Source: Earliella scabrosa (lineage: Eukaryota > Basidiomycota > Agaricomycetes > Polyporales > Polyporaceae). Taken from it: 64,000 nucleotides of DNA. A program made the position numbers and the translations under genes. The stretch spans positions 1,488,001-1,552,000 of the forward strand of contig JABYQQ010000003.1 of the NCBI GenBank assembly GCA_022605405.1, written 5' to 3'. A model generated the notes under the pieces. The model was not told the DNA's origin, searched no databases, and saw only the letters and a program-made list of their open reading frames with translations. Positions 44,834 through 56,228 of the stretch are shown piece by piece; position 1 is the stretch's first letter; each line of letters opens with the position of its first letter.

Positions 44834-45606
44834 GAAGGGTCTCGCTCGTTCACTAGCGAGCTGCGCGGTGATGGAATATCTGGTGGAATGGACTAGGAAA
44901 TGGACTTCTCCACGTTGGAAGGATCTGTTGTAATGAGAGGTGTATGATAGCTCGGAGATAGCCTGACATGTAAACTACCCCGGACTTGGACCTTCATGTG
45001 TTCGGTATTCTTCCTGTACCTGTATCCTTCCTTCCTCGACTGTTGCTGTATTTCACGTAACACTGCTAATCGCACCCTCACGAAGCACCAATCGACCCAG
45101 ACACACGCGAACCCAGCCACACAGACATGAGAGAGATGGACCAAGAAATCATGTTACATCCGAACACGCATACAATACGTCAGTAACAACGTCAACGTCG
45201 TAGAGAATTATACATCGTAAGCTGAAGAGTCATTCGTTCGTTCTACGCTCGCGGTCCCAATCCCCATATAGACAGCAGCCCTCGCACCCGCCGGCCCTCG
45301 CCTCGCTTGCGTCCTTTGCCCCTTCGATTACGGCACCGCGTCCTTCGCCAGTTGACAGTCAAGGCGGAGAGTCGGCCGCTTGTCACCGCCGACCGATACC
45401 CGACGGCCGTCTATCACGAGCGCACGAAGGAAGGGATGAGATTAAGGAGGGCGACAGAGCTAGCGAGTGGCAGGGGCGGCAGCCATGCGAGGTCTGCGTC
45501 TACTATATGGTACGGAAACCGCGAAATAGGAAGAGGTACAGTATTTTCGCCCGGTGCTGCAGATATATGGTCTCCACGTGGTGAAGGGAGAGGCGGGGCA
45601 GACGCC
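44834..45606. other. Intergenic, between convergent zinc-finger and ERG5 genes
   Basis: 773 bases of 3' flanks. Nothing recognised. Confidence 0.5.
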
Positions 45607-47966
45607 TCATGCGCGCGCGCGGGGCCGGAACCTCATCAAGCAGTGGTCCTTGGGGAAGAGCGTTGCGATGATCCTGTGTGCGCGAACATGGGGTCAGATA
45701 TCTGGATTCTGGTTCACACCTGGAGAGAGACTCACTCGATCTCTTCGCTCTTTTCTGTCCTGACGTGCTCCCACTCGGACATCATGACAGCGTCGGCAAG
45801 GACGATTGCGATGTTCATCACTGCGTACTCGATGCCGATGCACTTGTGTGGCCCGCTGCCGAACACGAGGTAGTTCTTCGGGTTCTGGTTGGCGGAGTTT
45901 TGCGGGTCGAGCCAGCGCTCGGGGAGAAGCTTGTCAGGCTCGGGGTACACCTCCGGGTCGTGCAGGGAGTTGTAGAACGAGGGGATGACCATGCTTCCCG
46001 AGGGCACGGTGTAGTCCTCGGCGATCGGGAAGGCCTTCGTCGTCTTGTACGGAACCATCGTCACTGGAGGCTTGACACGCAAGCTCTCGCGGACAAAGGC
46101 ACGGAGGTAAGTCATCTCGTCGAGCATCTCGAGCGTGATCGGACGGTCGGGGTCGCCACCGCGGACGCGCTCCTGCTCCTCGACGACCTTGGCGAGGATG
46201 TCCGGGTGGTCCGCAAGGTGCTGGAAGCCGTAGATGAGGCCGGAGCTCATCGCATCCTGGGACGCGAAGAGGAAGGAGAAGACGACCATAGCCATCTCGA
46301 GGTTGGAGAAGTCCTTGCGGCCCTTGTAGTTGGGGTCCTCCATCGTGCGCACCCAGTGGTCGAGCATGCACTCGGGCTCCTTGCCTTCAGCCATCGCGAT
46401 CTTGCTCTTCGCCGCTGCGTCCTCGAGGTGCTTCATCGCGATCTTGCGGCACTGGATGGCACGGTACACCTTGGTGCCGGGAAGCGCCAAGGGGAAGTTG
46501 ACGAGCTCAAGCGCCAGGGTGATGTCCCAGTACTTCTCACCGATCTCAAGAGCCGCCTCCTCGTCGATGTGAGAGCCGCAGAAAACGCGCAGCGAGGTAT
46601 CCATGTTCAGCGCACGCGCTGTCATCATGATCGGCTTAGGTGCAGGGTCGGCGGCATCGGCATCCAGCCATCGCTTCAAGTGCTTCCTCGCAAGAATGTC
46701 CTGGACGTTAACGTAGATGCTGTAGAGAACGGGTCAGCGAAGGTCATGTGGACGGTGACAGAAAGAATGAAACGATTTCATGTGGTTTCCAAATTCCCCC
46801 ACCCCTATGGTCCCACTCCAGCAAATGTTTCAGGACTGCACTATACTCTGTATAGCGTCATTTCCAATCCCGTGGGGATACGTCCACAGCATCGGTGGCG
46901 ACAAATAATCGGTCATAATCCGATCTTGGAAAGCGATGCATGTCGTGTCGCCGGCGTACGCGCTCGCGATCGACTATATAGGCAGTTGCGGTGAGAGCCT
47001 CCTCTCGAAGCGAGTGAAGCTACACCACCGTATCGGGTACGGAGCCGCATGTTCGTATCATCGCACATGGACGACGTTCAAAACTGATGCCGTTGTTTTC
47101 CAGATGACCGCAGTGTCGGCCTCGGCCATTGACCCATCTCCCACGAGAACCCACATTCGCCAAGGACGGAAACAAACATAGGACAAGGCACTCGCCGGGG
47201 CAAATGGAAGAGATCGATGGACAAGAAGCTTGCTTACGTACCCGAGAGCCTTGCGGGTGAAGAGAGTGTTCAGCACCTTGCGGTACTCCACATGTACCTT
47301 TCCGGTAAGGAAGACCCTGCAGGCCAGCGCGAACGTTAATCTCAGGTCTACGGCATGAGGCGGCGGCAGCTTCTCACCAGTTCTCGGGGAGCAGAATTTG
47401 CTTCGCGGAGTGGACGAGGCAGGGCTCGGCATGGTTCGGCGAGTTGAGAATCTTCCGCGAGTACTCGTTTGACGAGGCCATGACGATAAAGCTGCGCCAT
47501 CGTGCCCAAGCGGCGGCAAGTGCAACGGACGTGAGCCATGGCGATGGGTTGCGTCACGCAGCGACGAGAGCGCGCATGACGGGAGCATTAGAACAACATA
47601 TATGGTCAGACGGTAGCTATAACGGGAGATGGGGAGAACGCCTCACATGTTGAACACACTGATCGCAGAGAGTGCCCCAGAGTTCCACTGCTTCATGTAG
47701 CCCTCAAACGTGGGGTTCACCGAGTCTGCAAATTTGCCAATAATCGGGATCGTCCACTTGGCACCGGGGAGGTGACGCTTCTTGTACCGATACACGGACT
47801 GCTCGAGTGCGAGGAGGGCGAGGACGACGGCGAGAGTCGTGTAGAGCCATGTCGCAGTGCCGGCTGGCACGGACAAGAAGGAGGGCACAGGGATGCGCTC
47901 AAAAGCATCTGCAGTGAAGGAGGGGATGGAGGCGGAGGCGGAGCGTTCTCTGAGCGCGGACGCCAT
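45607..47966 (-). CDS. ERG5: C-22 sterol desaturase, cytochrome P450 CYP61 (Erg5)
   Basis: Start chosen at 47966 (MASALRERSASASIPSFTAD); an in-frame Met at 48065 is also possible. A membrane anchor (TWLYTTLAVVLALLALEQSV) is followed by KRHLPGAKWTIPIIGKFADS and FLTGKVHVEYRKVLNTLFTR. Then come the I-helix with FSFLFASQDAMSSGL, the ExxR helix in FVRESLRVKPPVTMVPYKTT, the PERW meander and the heme loop FGSGPHKCIGIEYAVMNIA with its Cys ligand. The last exon (45607-45673) gives IIATLFPKDHCLMRFRPRAR and ends RA. FGSGPHKCIG and FASQD are hallmarks of CYP61. The enzyme adds the C22-C23 double bond of ergosterol in the ER. An intron of 522 bases (46720-47241) is far longer than the others. Confidence 0.95.
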
Positions 47967-48141
47967 GGCTTGGGAGACGTCGTGCGCGGTGAGGAGGGAG
48001 ATGGGGACAGCGACGGGCGACCTGGCAGAGACACAGGAAGAGACCGAGGAGCGCACACAAACCACCGACCGGCTGGCTGCACACGGCCGAGCTTACAAGC
48101 ATACCCGACCGCCCTTCACACCATCCCCGTTCTGCCCTCTG

Positions 48142-48146
48142 ATTGG
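48142..48146 (-). promoter_or_regulatory. CCAAT box upstream of ERG5
   Basis: Minus-strand GGGCCAATCAGAG contains CCAAT about 178 bases before the chosen ERG5 start. This is the binding site of the HAP/NF-Y complex. Confidence 0.4.
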
Positions 48147-48204
48147 CCCACCAGAAATCGGTCGATTTGCTCTCGCCATAAACGTCACGCGCGCCCCTGC
48201 CACC

Positions 48205-48213
48205 ATCACGTGG
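48205..48213. promoter_or_regulatory. E-box/SRE-like site ATCACGTGG upstream of ERG5
   Basis: ATCACGTGG holds a CACGTG E-box and resembles sterol regulatory elements bound by SREBP-type bHLH factors, about 240 bases before ERG5. SREBP controls ERG genes in some fungi; the link here is inference from sequence and position. Confidence 0.3.
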
Positions 48214-48463
48214 CCGTGTATACGGCATGTCCGGAGCCGCTGCCGAGCTCCCCTAGCTCGTAATGCGCCTCACGCGCTTCCTCTCAAGTACTCTTAGCCG
48301 CTCCCACCACTCTCACTCGCGCAATTGCACATCATGATCGTGATTGCTACTGCAAAGTGCCCTCTCTAACATACCGATAAGCAAATTATGTGGCGCACAG
48401 CCAGCATGGTATTCGGGTCGAGGCTCAGACTTTCTGCCACTCCAGTACTCCAAGATTGTGCAC

Positions 48464-51099
48464 TCAACGCCCCGCTTCGGCCAGTACCCTCCGCCGCGGC
48501 ATCCGCGCAAACTTCCTCGCGCCCGTGAATGCGCGGCTGCGCACATGCAGGCTTCCAATGTCCTCCACCAACGGCAGCGGCAGCGCACTGGGGTAGAAAG
48601 GCATCGGCGAGCCCCACATGGGCTGCTCCAGGTCCTTGTCCGCGCGCTGATTGGCGGCCCTAGTCCCGCCCTGGCCCCTGCTGCTATCGTGGCTCGGCCG
48701 AGCCAGAGGCGGACTCGGCGAGGGCAAGCTGAACGGCGTGTAATCGCGGTCGCGTGCTGCATCCAAGACTCGGCGCATGTCGCCTTCGAGTCGCTCGGCC
48801 GCGGCCCGCAACCGTACGCGCACGTTTGAGTCGTTCCAGAGCGACCCCGGCGTGCCCTGCGTCGTCGGCACGAACGACAGCGGGCGTGTCGTGGGCGGGG
48901 GCGGCGGAAGGGTCGCGCCGCCGAGTGTGCGCGGCCCTGCTGTTGCGGATATGAGAGAGCGAGCCCGGGCACGCATTGCTTCCACGTCACGCTCGTAGTC
49001 TGCTTCCTCTGCAGACGTCTCGTCCCCTCGGGCAGTGAGCCGCGCTATACCGAGATGTCTTTTAGTAAGCTGAGTGCGGTACAAGGTGATCGACGACACT
49101 TACGCCAGCCTCGCGCAAGGCGCGGAAACGAGGAATAGGAGAACGCCGACGCTCCAGCTTCAGCACTCCCAGTATTGGCGACCGCGGCCCGAACATATCC
49201 TCTCCTCGCCGTCTCCCACCGAGGCTGATCCAAACGACTGCGGGCTGCTGTTGCTGCTGCTGCTTCACGCCGTGCTGTTTCTCTCGACATCGCGTCAAGC
49301 CGTGACAGCGCCTGGATCCACGCCTCGTTTTCCTCTTCATCTTCTTCCCCCTCGTCCATCTCCTCACGCGCCCGCTCGCTCGCCGTCTCGCCAAACCCTG
49401 GTGAGAGCTCCGGGCGGAGCGTGACGCGCACGACTTCCTCGTCTCCGTCCGCGTTGTATCGCCGACGCACCCGGTAGTTGCGTGACTCGGTGTCGTCTTC
49501 GTCATCAAACGCCGCACCGCGCCGCAAGAGCTGAGCCCGCGCCATGGCTATTCGCACGCGACTGGTCGTCTCCAGCAGCTCCTCGTCTTCGAAGACGCTC
49601 CGTGAAGAGGTCCCGGCTTCCGCAGTTCTCGACGTGGGGCCCGAATCGCCCGGCAGGTTCACCGTGCGTGTGGGGAGTGACAGCGGCCCGTCCTGTCGCT
49701 GCGTGTGCACGGTCCAGCTGGAGCTGCGCTCTTCGCGCGGACTGGAAGGTGAAGGTGGGATTGCATTCCAACTGCTCGGGACATTCTGACGCAGGTAACG
49801 GGCGCGGACCGTTGCCTCGGGCGCACGACGCGGCCTCAGAGGGGTGGGCATGGACTGTGGTGCACTATCGTGAGCATGTACACCAGGTCGGGCGCCGGCT
49901 TCGCTCGCTCTGCGTCGCGGCGTGGGGGTAGCGGCGTCCGAGCGGGAAGGGATGGTGGAGCGGGAAGCAGACGTGATCGCCAATCCCAGAGAAGGAGCCA
50001 AGACAATATCAGACGTTGAGGTCGTGGGGAGCGGGTCGCTAGGTGCGACAGGGACCGACATGTTGGACGTTGAAGAACCGGTATTGGTACCGAAGGTAGC
50101 TCTTCTTGAAGCGATATCACGGTTCGTGGGTGCGTGTGCTGAACCAGAAGCTCGAGAAGAAGAAGCGTCAAGACGGGAACGATGTTCGTTTATCCAAGAC
50201 ATGAGCGACTCGCTCTGCTGCGTTATGCGTGCGATGTCCTGTTGAATCTCTTGCGCGAGTCGTGACACTCGAGAGGCTATCACGGCTGGCACGGGGCCAG
50301 AGGTGGACCGTGCGGTGTCGGTGGTAGGAGACGTAGGAACGATGAGAGCAGTTGACGCGGTGGAAAACTCGGGAGCGGCAGGTGCGGGGACAATGAGGTT
50401 GGTGGTTGTATTGTTGGCGTTCGAAGGCGGTGAAGATGACCGAGCAGCCACTAGCATGCCCAACGACGTCGCCGACTCGCTCGCTGCGCGCTGGCGCAGA
50501 GAGTAGTCCAGCAGCATCCGTCGACTAGGGCTCTGGTTGGTCCCAGAAGAGCCGCCGCCTTCGCGTGGACCAGAAGGCGTCTCGGTCGAGGGGGGAGACG
50601 TACCTCCGGCCCGGGCTGCATTCCGCTCATTCGTATATTGCACAATCGAACGGCGGAGCTCGTCCAGTTCGCTTGCCCGCTCGCGGACGCTAGCTGTCGA
50701 CGCGAGAAGCTCGGAGCGTAGAGAAAGGAGGGTGCTGTCAATGGTACGAGGACGACGTGGAGAAGTGCTCGTTTCTGCGCTCGCGGGTAATGAAGGCGGG
50801 GATGCGGAGGTAGAAGGGATGGGTATTGGGTCAGAATACGAGATGACGATGACGTCGTGCCCAGGGTCCATAGTCCGCCTGCTTGCACTCTCGTCCTCCG
50901 GTGGTACGGGGCCAACAGTAGTTATATGCTGGGGGATGGGAGCCCGGGGAAGAGGGGGATCCGTGCTCCTAGCCTGCATACGCATCGTCGACGCCTCTGA
51001 CACACGGCTGTTTAGGGTACGGAGGCCTTGAAACGCGTCTTGGATGAGAGCAGCAGAGTGACGAAGTTGTCGTTGAGTTTCCTCAATCTCGTCGTCCAT
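48464..51099 (-). CDS. Unknown large disordered protein with conserved-looking C-terminus
   Basis: Starts at 51099 with MDDEIEETQRQLRHSAALIQ, which continues DAFQGLRTLNSRVSEA, a likely short coiled coil. A second heptad-like stretch is LLSLRSELLASTASVRERAS with ELDELRRSIVQYTNERNAAR; a third is SRVSRLAQEIQQDIARITQQ. Between and after these the protein is Ser/Thr/Pro/Arg-rich and probably disordered. One intron near 49040-49115 joins to ARGDETSAEEADYERDVEAM and a final stretch with MWGSPMPFYPSALPLPLVED and FTGARKFARMPRRRVLAEAG. The last block is the best candidate for a conserved motif. About 850 residues. No catalytic domain, membrane segment or signal peptide. The family is not recognised. 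Confidence 0.7.
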
Positions 51100-51659
51100 G
51101 CTTCACAGCGAAACTTTGGCGTGTGTGCGAGCTGTGTGAGCCGTTTCGCGGGTGTGGCTACGTGGTATGGAGAATATAGCGAGACGCGACGTGAGAGAGA
51201 GGCTGCGCGTACCGCTCTTAGTAGAATCCAAGAAGCCTATCTCCTTCTGCGGTGGTCACTCCGACAGCCTTGGACGTGAATGCGATCCACAGACGAGCAA
51301 CAAGAATGCACGACGCGACAGGACAGCTTAATGAAGCTCGCAGAGATGGTATTTGAGCGTTGAATGGGTCAAAGATTCGTTATCGCGAGCTTCCGGAAGC
51401 CAAAAGACTCGTGTGAAGTCTGTGCAGGAGGCAGGGCAGAGTGGTTCGGATCCTTGTGCGACGTTGTGCACGGTCAAGTTGCGATGCGGCAAGCCGAGCC
51501 CGGCGGCCAGCTCGCTAGCGGCCGGGCCGGACTCAAACAACACAACATCAACATTCCAAGCGCAGTTTGAGTCTGGCGATTTTGACGTTACATCCAGCAG
51601 AATGACAAAATACTACTTAGTACTACTTTTGAGAGGTAACAAGCCCCAGAGATGCCCCA
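51100..51659. other. Intergenic, upstream of unknown large gene
   Basis: 560 bases: promoter of the 48464-51099 gene and 3' flank of UTP5. Nothing specific was seen. Confidence 0.5.
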
Positions 51660-54164
51660 CTAATCACTCTCATCGTCGTCCTCATCCTCGCTATACTCCT
51701 CCGCCTCGTCGTCGATGAAACCGCCCATAGTCGGGTCGTCTCCATCGTCCGACTCATCATCCTCTTCGTCGTCCACATCGCTCTCGTCAATCGACTCCCC
51801 TTCACTGTCTGACCCGCCCAGCTCGACGTCCTCGATGCTACCTTCCTCATCCGCGCTCTCAACTTCGACCTCCATATGTTCATCGTCATCCTCGCTCTCG
51901 CCCTCAACGTAACGCCGTGCTTCGCGCTTCTGAGCTTGCTTGTTCCGGTTCTGCTTGTTCTTGGGCATAGGGAGCGGTGCAGGTGGCCCAGACGAGCGCA
52001 TCTCGATTTGCGAGATGACCATATCGAGCCGACCGCTCAGTGACAAGAGACTCTCTTGCAAAGTCAGTCGTTGTGTCAGTGTCGCATGCAGGCCCGACAG
52101 GCGAGCAACAAGGTCAGGCATCTGGCGAGAACCGGGATACAGTCAGTCCCACGACCTCCCGGGGTAGGACAGGGAACTCACCGTCATGAGATGTCCGCTA
52201 TGAGTGGTGAGGACAGCCTTGACCCAGTTGATGAGTGCAGTTCCCCGCTGTGAACTGGCTCCTCCCCCTCCACCCTTCAAGTTGTTGCCTCTCGCCCCTC
52301 GGCCCAATCGCTCCACGCAAGTAGAAATAAGGGGCACTGCGAGCTGTGGGGGCAACCGACGCACGGTATTGCGTATGAGAGTCGCATCTGAGTGTGCAAG
52401 ACATGTCTCGAGGAGGCGCGTGTCGGAAGAGTGCAACGCTTGGATAAGCGTACGCGTGAGCGAGCTCGCCGGTACGGCGTCAACAGGCACGCCCTTCCCC
52501 GACTTTCCGTTGGGTACGGCGGCGTCGTCGTCCGCGTCAGAGTCAGAATCTGACCCAGACACGCCATTTGCTGCACCTTGAACTGCAGCTAGGCGTTGCC
52601 CAAGACTGAGCTCTGCCAGGTCAGCATCAAGGGCGCCGTCTACGTCGCGCAAGACAAGCTCGTCTAGTTCGCGATCCTGACCGACTTCTGCTCCAGTTCC
52701 AACAGCGAGTGATGCGGACTCGTTGTAACGCCTGTTCGGCGCGCCCTGAATGGAAGTACACGATAAGTGACCATTCCAGCGACGAGGACACCCTTGCGCT
52801 TACCGTGTCTTTCTCTGTCCTCCCAACGGCAGCATCCGGGGTCGCAATGACGACAGACAGTTCAGGAAGGAAGTTGCCAGACACGTCTCGATAATCCTGC
52901 GAACATAGCTTAACTCTACATATCTTGAGCTAGATGGGAACCAACGTACCACTGTGTCAAAAGCAAGCTGCACCCCGCTTGTCACGCTTGCAATGCGCAG
53001 CCGTCCAGCATGGTCGTCCACGGACGATATGGTGAGCACAACCAGAGATGTTGCACTCTTCTTTGACGAGGGGGATACCACAGATTTCGGTGACAGGGTA
53101 GGGATTGCACTCTTCCCTTTGGTCGGACTGGATGTTGCAAGATCCGATCCAATGGCGAAGACCGAGACCTTGCCTGCCGCGGACAATGTGAATAATAGAC
53201 GGTCTAAGGGTTGGTCTGACGGTGAGGAGGAGAGGTGGATTGAGCGGGCGTCGGAATCGAGGGGAATGGTAGCAATCATCTTGCCCTCCGTCTTGGTGGC
53301 TGGTGGTACTTCCCACACGTTCACAAAGCGATCTGTGGATGCTGAGGAGAGAAAATGTGACTTGTCCAGCCATCGCAAATCGCTGACGGGAGACGCATGT
53401 CCAGTGAACTTCGCAAGTGTTTTGGGTTTCTGAGAGTCGGGAGATATGGCGAGGAGGTGTATTGAATGATGTGCAGCAAGGACTTCCGTGACACCCTCTT
53501 CGTCGGATGCGCGCACAGAGAGAGAGGTGTATGGTATTCGATCGTCATTGAAGAGCGACTGGGATACCTGGTTCGCGCGTGCGTCCCACAGACGAAGCGC
53601 GCCGTCCGCGTTCGAGGTCCAAAGACTATGTGAGTCTGTGGTATTGGAGTCATGGCCAGCAACAGCGAGAACGGCAGATGAGCTGGACGGGTCGGAGAGC
53701 GTGCGTAGCAGCCTGCCGTGTGTTGGAGAAAAGAGCAGAAGGGAGCCGTCCGAAAGACCAAGTACGACCACTTGAGGTGCTGTGTTATTCGAAGTCGCGG
53801 GGTTTGCAGTGGAGCCGCTCTTCTTCTTCCGCTTGTTCTTCCGCGCACCATCCTCATCCTCAGCACCCTTTCCTTGCCCCTCCGCCAAATCTAGCCGAGC
53901 CCAACAGAGTGAGGTTACGCGCCCTGCGTCTACCACATGTTCTGCAACGGACCGTCGCGTTGTTGTGTCGTATACTTTGAGCGCATGCTTGTCTATCGCA
54001 AGAGACAAGAACGCAAATAGCTTGCCATCCGGAGAGAAGCTGGAGAGGTAGGTGGAGGTTGTGGCGTCCTCGACCGCGGGTTGCGAGATGGCGGACGTCG
54101 CCTGCGGACGTCCGCGCGGCGGTTTTGTGCGCGACTTCTTTGATTGTGACGGCGTGGACGCCAT
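51660..54164 (-). CDS. UTP5: U3 snoRNP/t-UTP subunit Utp5 (WDR43), WD40 plus Utp12 domain
   Basis: Starts at 54164 with MASTPSQSKKSRTKPPRGRP, a basic nuclear-type N-terminus. WD40 repeats follow: STYLSSFSPDGKLFAFLSLA, RVTSLCWARLDL, VVVLGLSDGSLLLFSPTHGR, SLWTSNADGALRLWDARANQ, FTGHASPVSDLRWLDKSHFL and SSASTDRFVNVWEVPPATKT. After several introns comes the Utp12 domain: SLTRTLIQALHSSDTRLLET, CLAHSDATLIRNTVRRLPPQ, LINWVKAVLTTHSGHLMTMP and ARLSGLHATLTQRLTLQESL. The end is a long acidic tail (DDEEDDESDDGDDPTMGGF) closing with EDEDDDESD. Utp5 belongs to the t-UTP/UtpA complex that loads first on nascent 35S pre-rRNA and is needed for 18S maturation in the nucleolus. About 650 residues. Divergent from PHO85. 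Confidence 0.92.
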
Positions 54165-54545
54165 TGTCTGTGTGTCGACCTGAGCACGTCTGAGACACGG
54201 AAGCAGCAGCCGGAATACGCACGATGGGCTCGAAGAGGACGTTCGCAGCGAGCAAAAGATTTGCTCGCGTCTACTTCTCGTAGCACGTGACCCCGATCAG
54301 TTTGGCCGAAGAGACCGGCTTCTGAATGGCCTCTGGAAGTGGCCGAACTGAACTCCGAGTTGAGGTTCCCTATTACTCTCTCTCTTTCCTTCCTCCCCGA
54401 CGACGATCTTCACTTCGCTCTCGCCGCGACATCCTCCCTCCAGCTCTCTTACCGATCACGCGGCATTCGTGGTCGTTGTGCACGCAGCTCTCAATCCACA
54501 ACTCCGATCATTTCGGCCCTGGCGAACCCAGACCAGCAATTAGCT
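54165..54545. promoter_or_regulatory. Shared divergent promoter region, UTP5 and PHO85
   Basis: 381 bases between the two start codons. No TATA box was seen; pyrimidine-rich tracts precede PHO85 (about 54360-54450). Confidence 0.4.
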
Positions 54546-55964
54546 ATGAACTACGTCCAGGTCGGTTTCTGTTCATCATGTTTGCCCAAGTGCCTCATCG
54601 TCTGACTTCCTCGGTAGTTAGAGAAACTAGGTGAATACCTCTCCATATGGCGAGCCATGTCGACGAAGCTGATGGTTCTGTGAAGGCGAGGGTACATATG
54701 CTACTGTCTACAAGGTATGTTGCAAACACCGTGGAGCTCGCGCCGGTCTTGATGTTGTCGTGAAGGGGCGGTCGCGTACGACGAACGAGATTGTCGCACT
54801 CAAGGAGATCCATCTCGATGCAGAGGAGGGAACGCCGTCGACTGCTATCCGTGAGATCTCGCTCATGAAGGAGCTCAAGCACACCAACATTGTCCGCCTA
54901 TACGATGTCATCCATACCGAGACGAAGCTCGTGCTCATCTTCGAGTACTGCGAGCGCGACCTCAAGAAGTACATGGACGTCCATGGCGAGCGTGGCGCTC
55001 TCGATCCCGTCACGGTTCGGAGCTTCATGTACCAGCTCCTGAAGGGCACTGCGTTCTGCCACGAGAACCGAGTCCTCCACCGAGATCTCAAGCCCCAGAA
55101 CCTGCTCATCAACAGGAAAGGCGAGCTCAAGCTGGGCGATTTTGGTCTTGCTCGGGCGTTTGGTGTCCCTGTCAACACGTTCTCCAACGAGGTCAGTTCC
55201 AACGGAAACCTGAGCTGCGTCGTTGTACCTCATTAGGCATGCAGGTCGTCACCCTCTGGTACCGTGCGCCCGACGTCCTCATGGGCTCAAGAACGTACAG
55301 CACCTCAATTGATGTATGGTCCTGCGGATGCATCTTTGCTGAGATGATCTCGGGCGTGCCCTTGTTTCGCGGACGGGACAATCAGGACCAGCTTCTGCAC
55401 ATCATGCGTATCATCGGCACTCCGGACGAGCGCACATTGCGGAAGATTGCGACTGAGGGAGTGAGTTGACTATATGCGTGGATATCACATGACGGCTGAC
55501 AACATCGTCTAGCAAACCGAGGGACAGGCGCAGAAACAGTACCCCCGTTATCCCAAGATCCCATTCTCGCAAGTGCTTCCAAAGGCGACCCCGCAAGGTA
55601 CGTAGTTCCCTTACCCATGCGGAATTTTGCAGTGACCTCCTGCCGTCTAGCTATCGATCTGCTTGAGCGGTTGCTGCAGTTCGATCCAGCGAAGCGCATC
55701 TCCGCTGCAGACGCCCTCCAGCACCCCTACTTCAGTACCGCTACCCCAATCTACGCCCAACCCAACCCTTTCACCCCGCAGATGAACGCGCCACAGTACC
55801 CGAACCCTTACGCTCAGCCTCAGCAAGGGCAGTACCAGTACCCCGCTCAGCAGGAAGCCGCTCGAGCGGCACAAACACAACTCGCGCTCGCCCAGCCGCA
55901 AGTCCCCGGTGCAGGGTACGGGATGCAGTACCAGCCACAGCAGTACCCTCCTGGTGCACGTTGA
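54546..55964 (+). CDS. PHO85: Cyclin-dependent kinase Pho85/CDK5 type
   Basis: Seven exons: 54546-54560, 54618-54630, 54687-54715, 54766-55191, 55245-55460, 55513-55597 and 55651-55964; 365 residues. The first three are tiny, and one is only 13 bases. They join to [20 protein letters not shown], which holds the Gly-rich loop. Then [20 protein letters not shown] gives the catalytic Lys and the PSTAIRE-type helix (PSTAIRE, as in Pho85/CDK5). Next [20 protein letters not shown] has the HRD motif, [20 protein letters not shown] the DFG, and [20 protein letters not shown] the activation-loop end. [20 protein letters not shown] and HPYFSTATP close the kinase domain. A Gln/Pro/Tyr-rich tail ([20 protein letters not shown]) follows. 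Pho85 with its cyclins controls phosphate, glycogen and cell-cycle responses. Confidence 0.95.
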
Positions 55965-56228
55965 GTCGTTGGTGGTGGTCAAGGCTTGGCAGATTGTGCG
56001 GTGGATGAATCTTGACGTTTTGTATCATGACCCCTTCTCTCTGCAGCCTCGTATTGTACTCTCGTTGTCGTCGATCCCGTGACTTCTGTAGGAACTAAGA
56101 AACCAAGAACCTGGCTTGTATCAGTTGGAAAGGGCTCTCCTTGTGATAGATGTGTCGTAGTTAGTGTATGTATGAACGTATGTATTACTGGTACATGTGA
56201 ACTGTAATATACCTGTCCAACGGTCTCC

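Larger units (their letters stand above)
47967..48463. other. Intergenic, ERG5 promoter region
   Basis: 497 bases between ERG5 and the same-strand gene upstream. It contains the CCAAT and E-box words listed separately. Confidence 0.5.
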
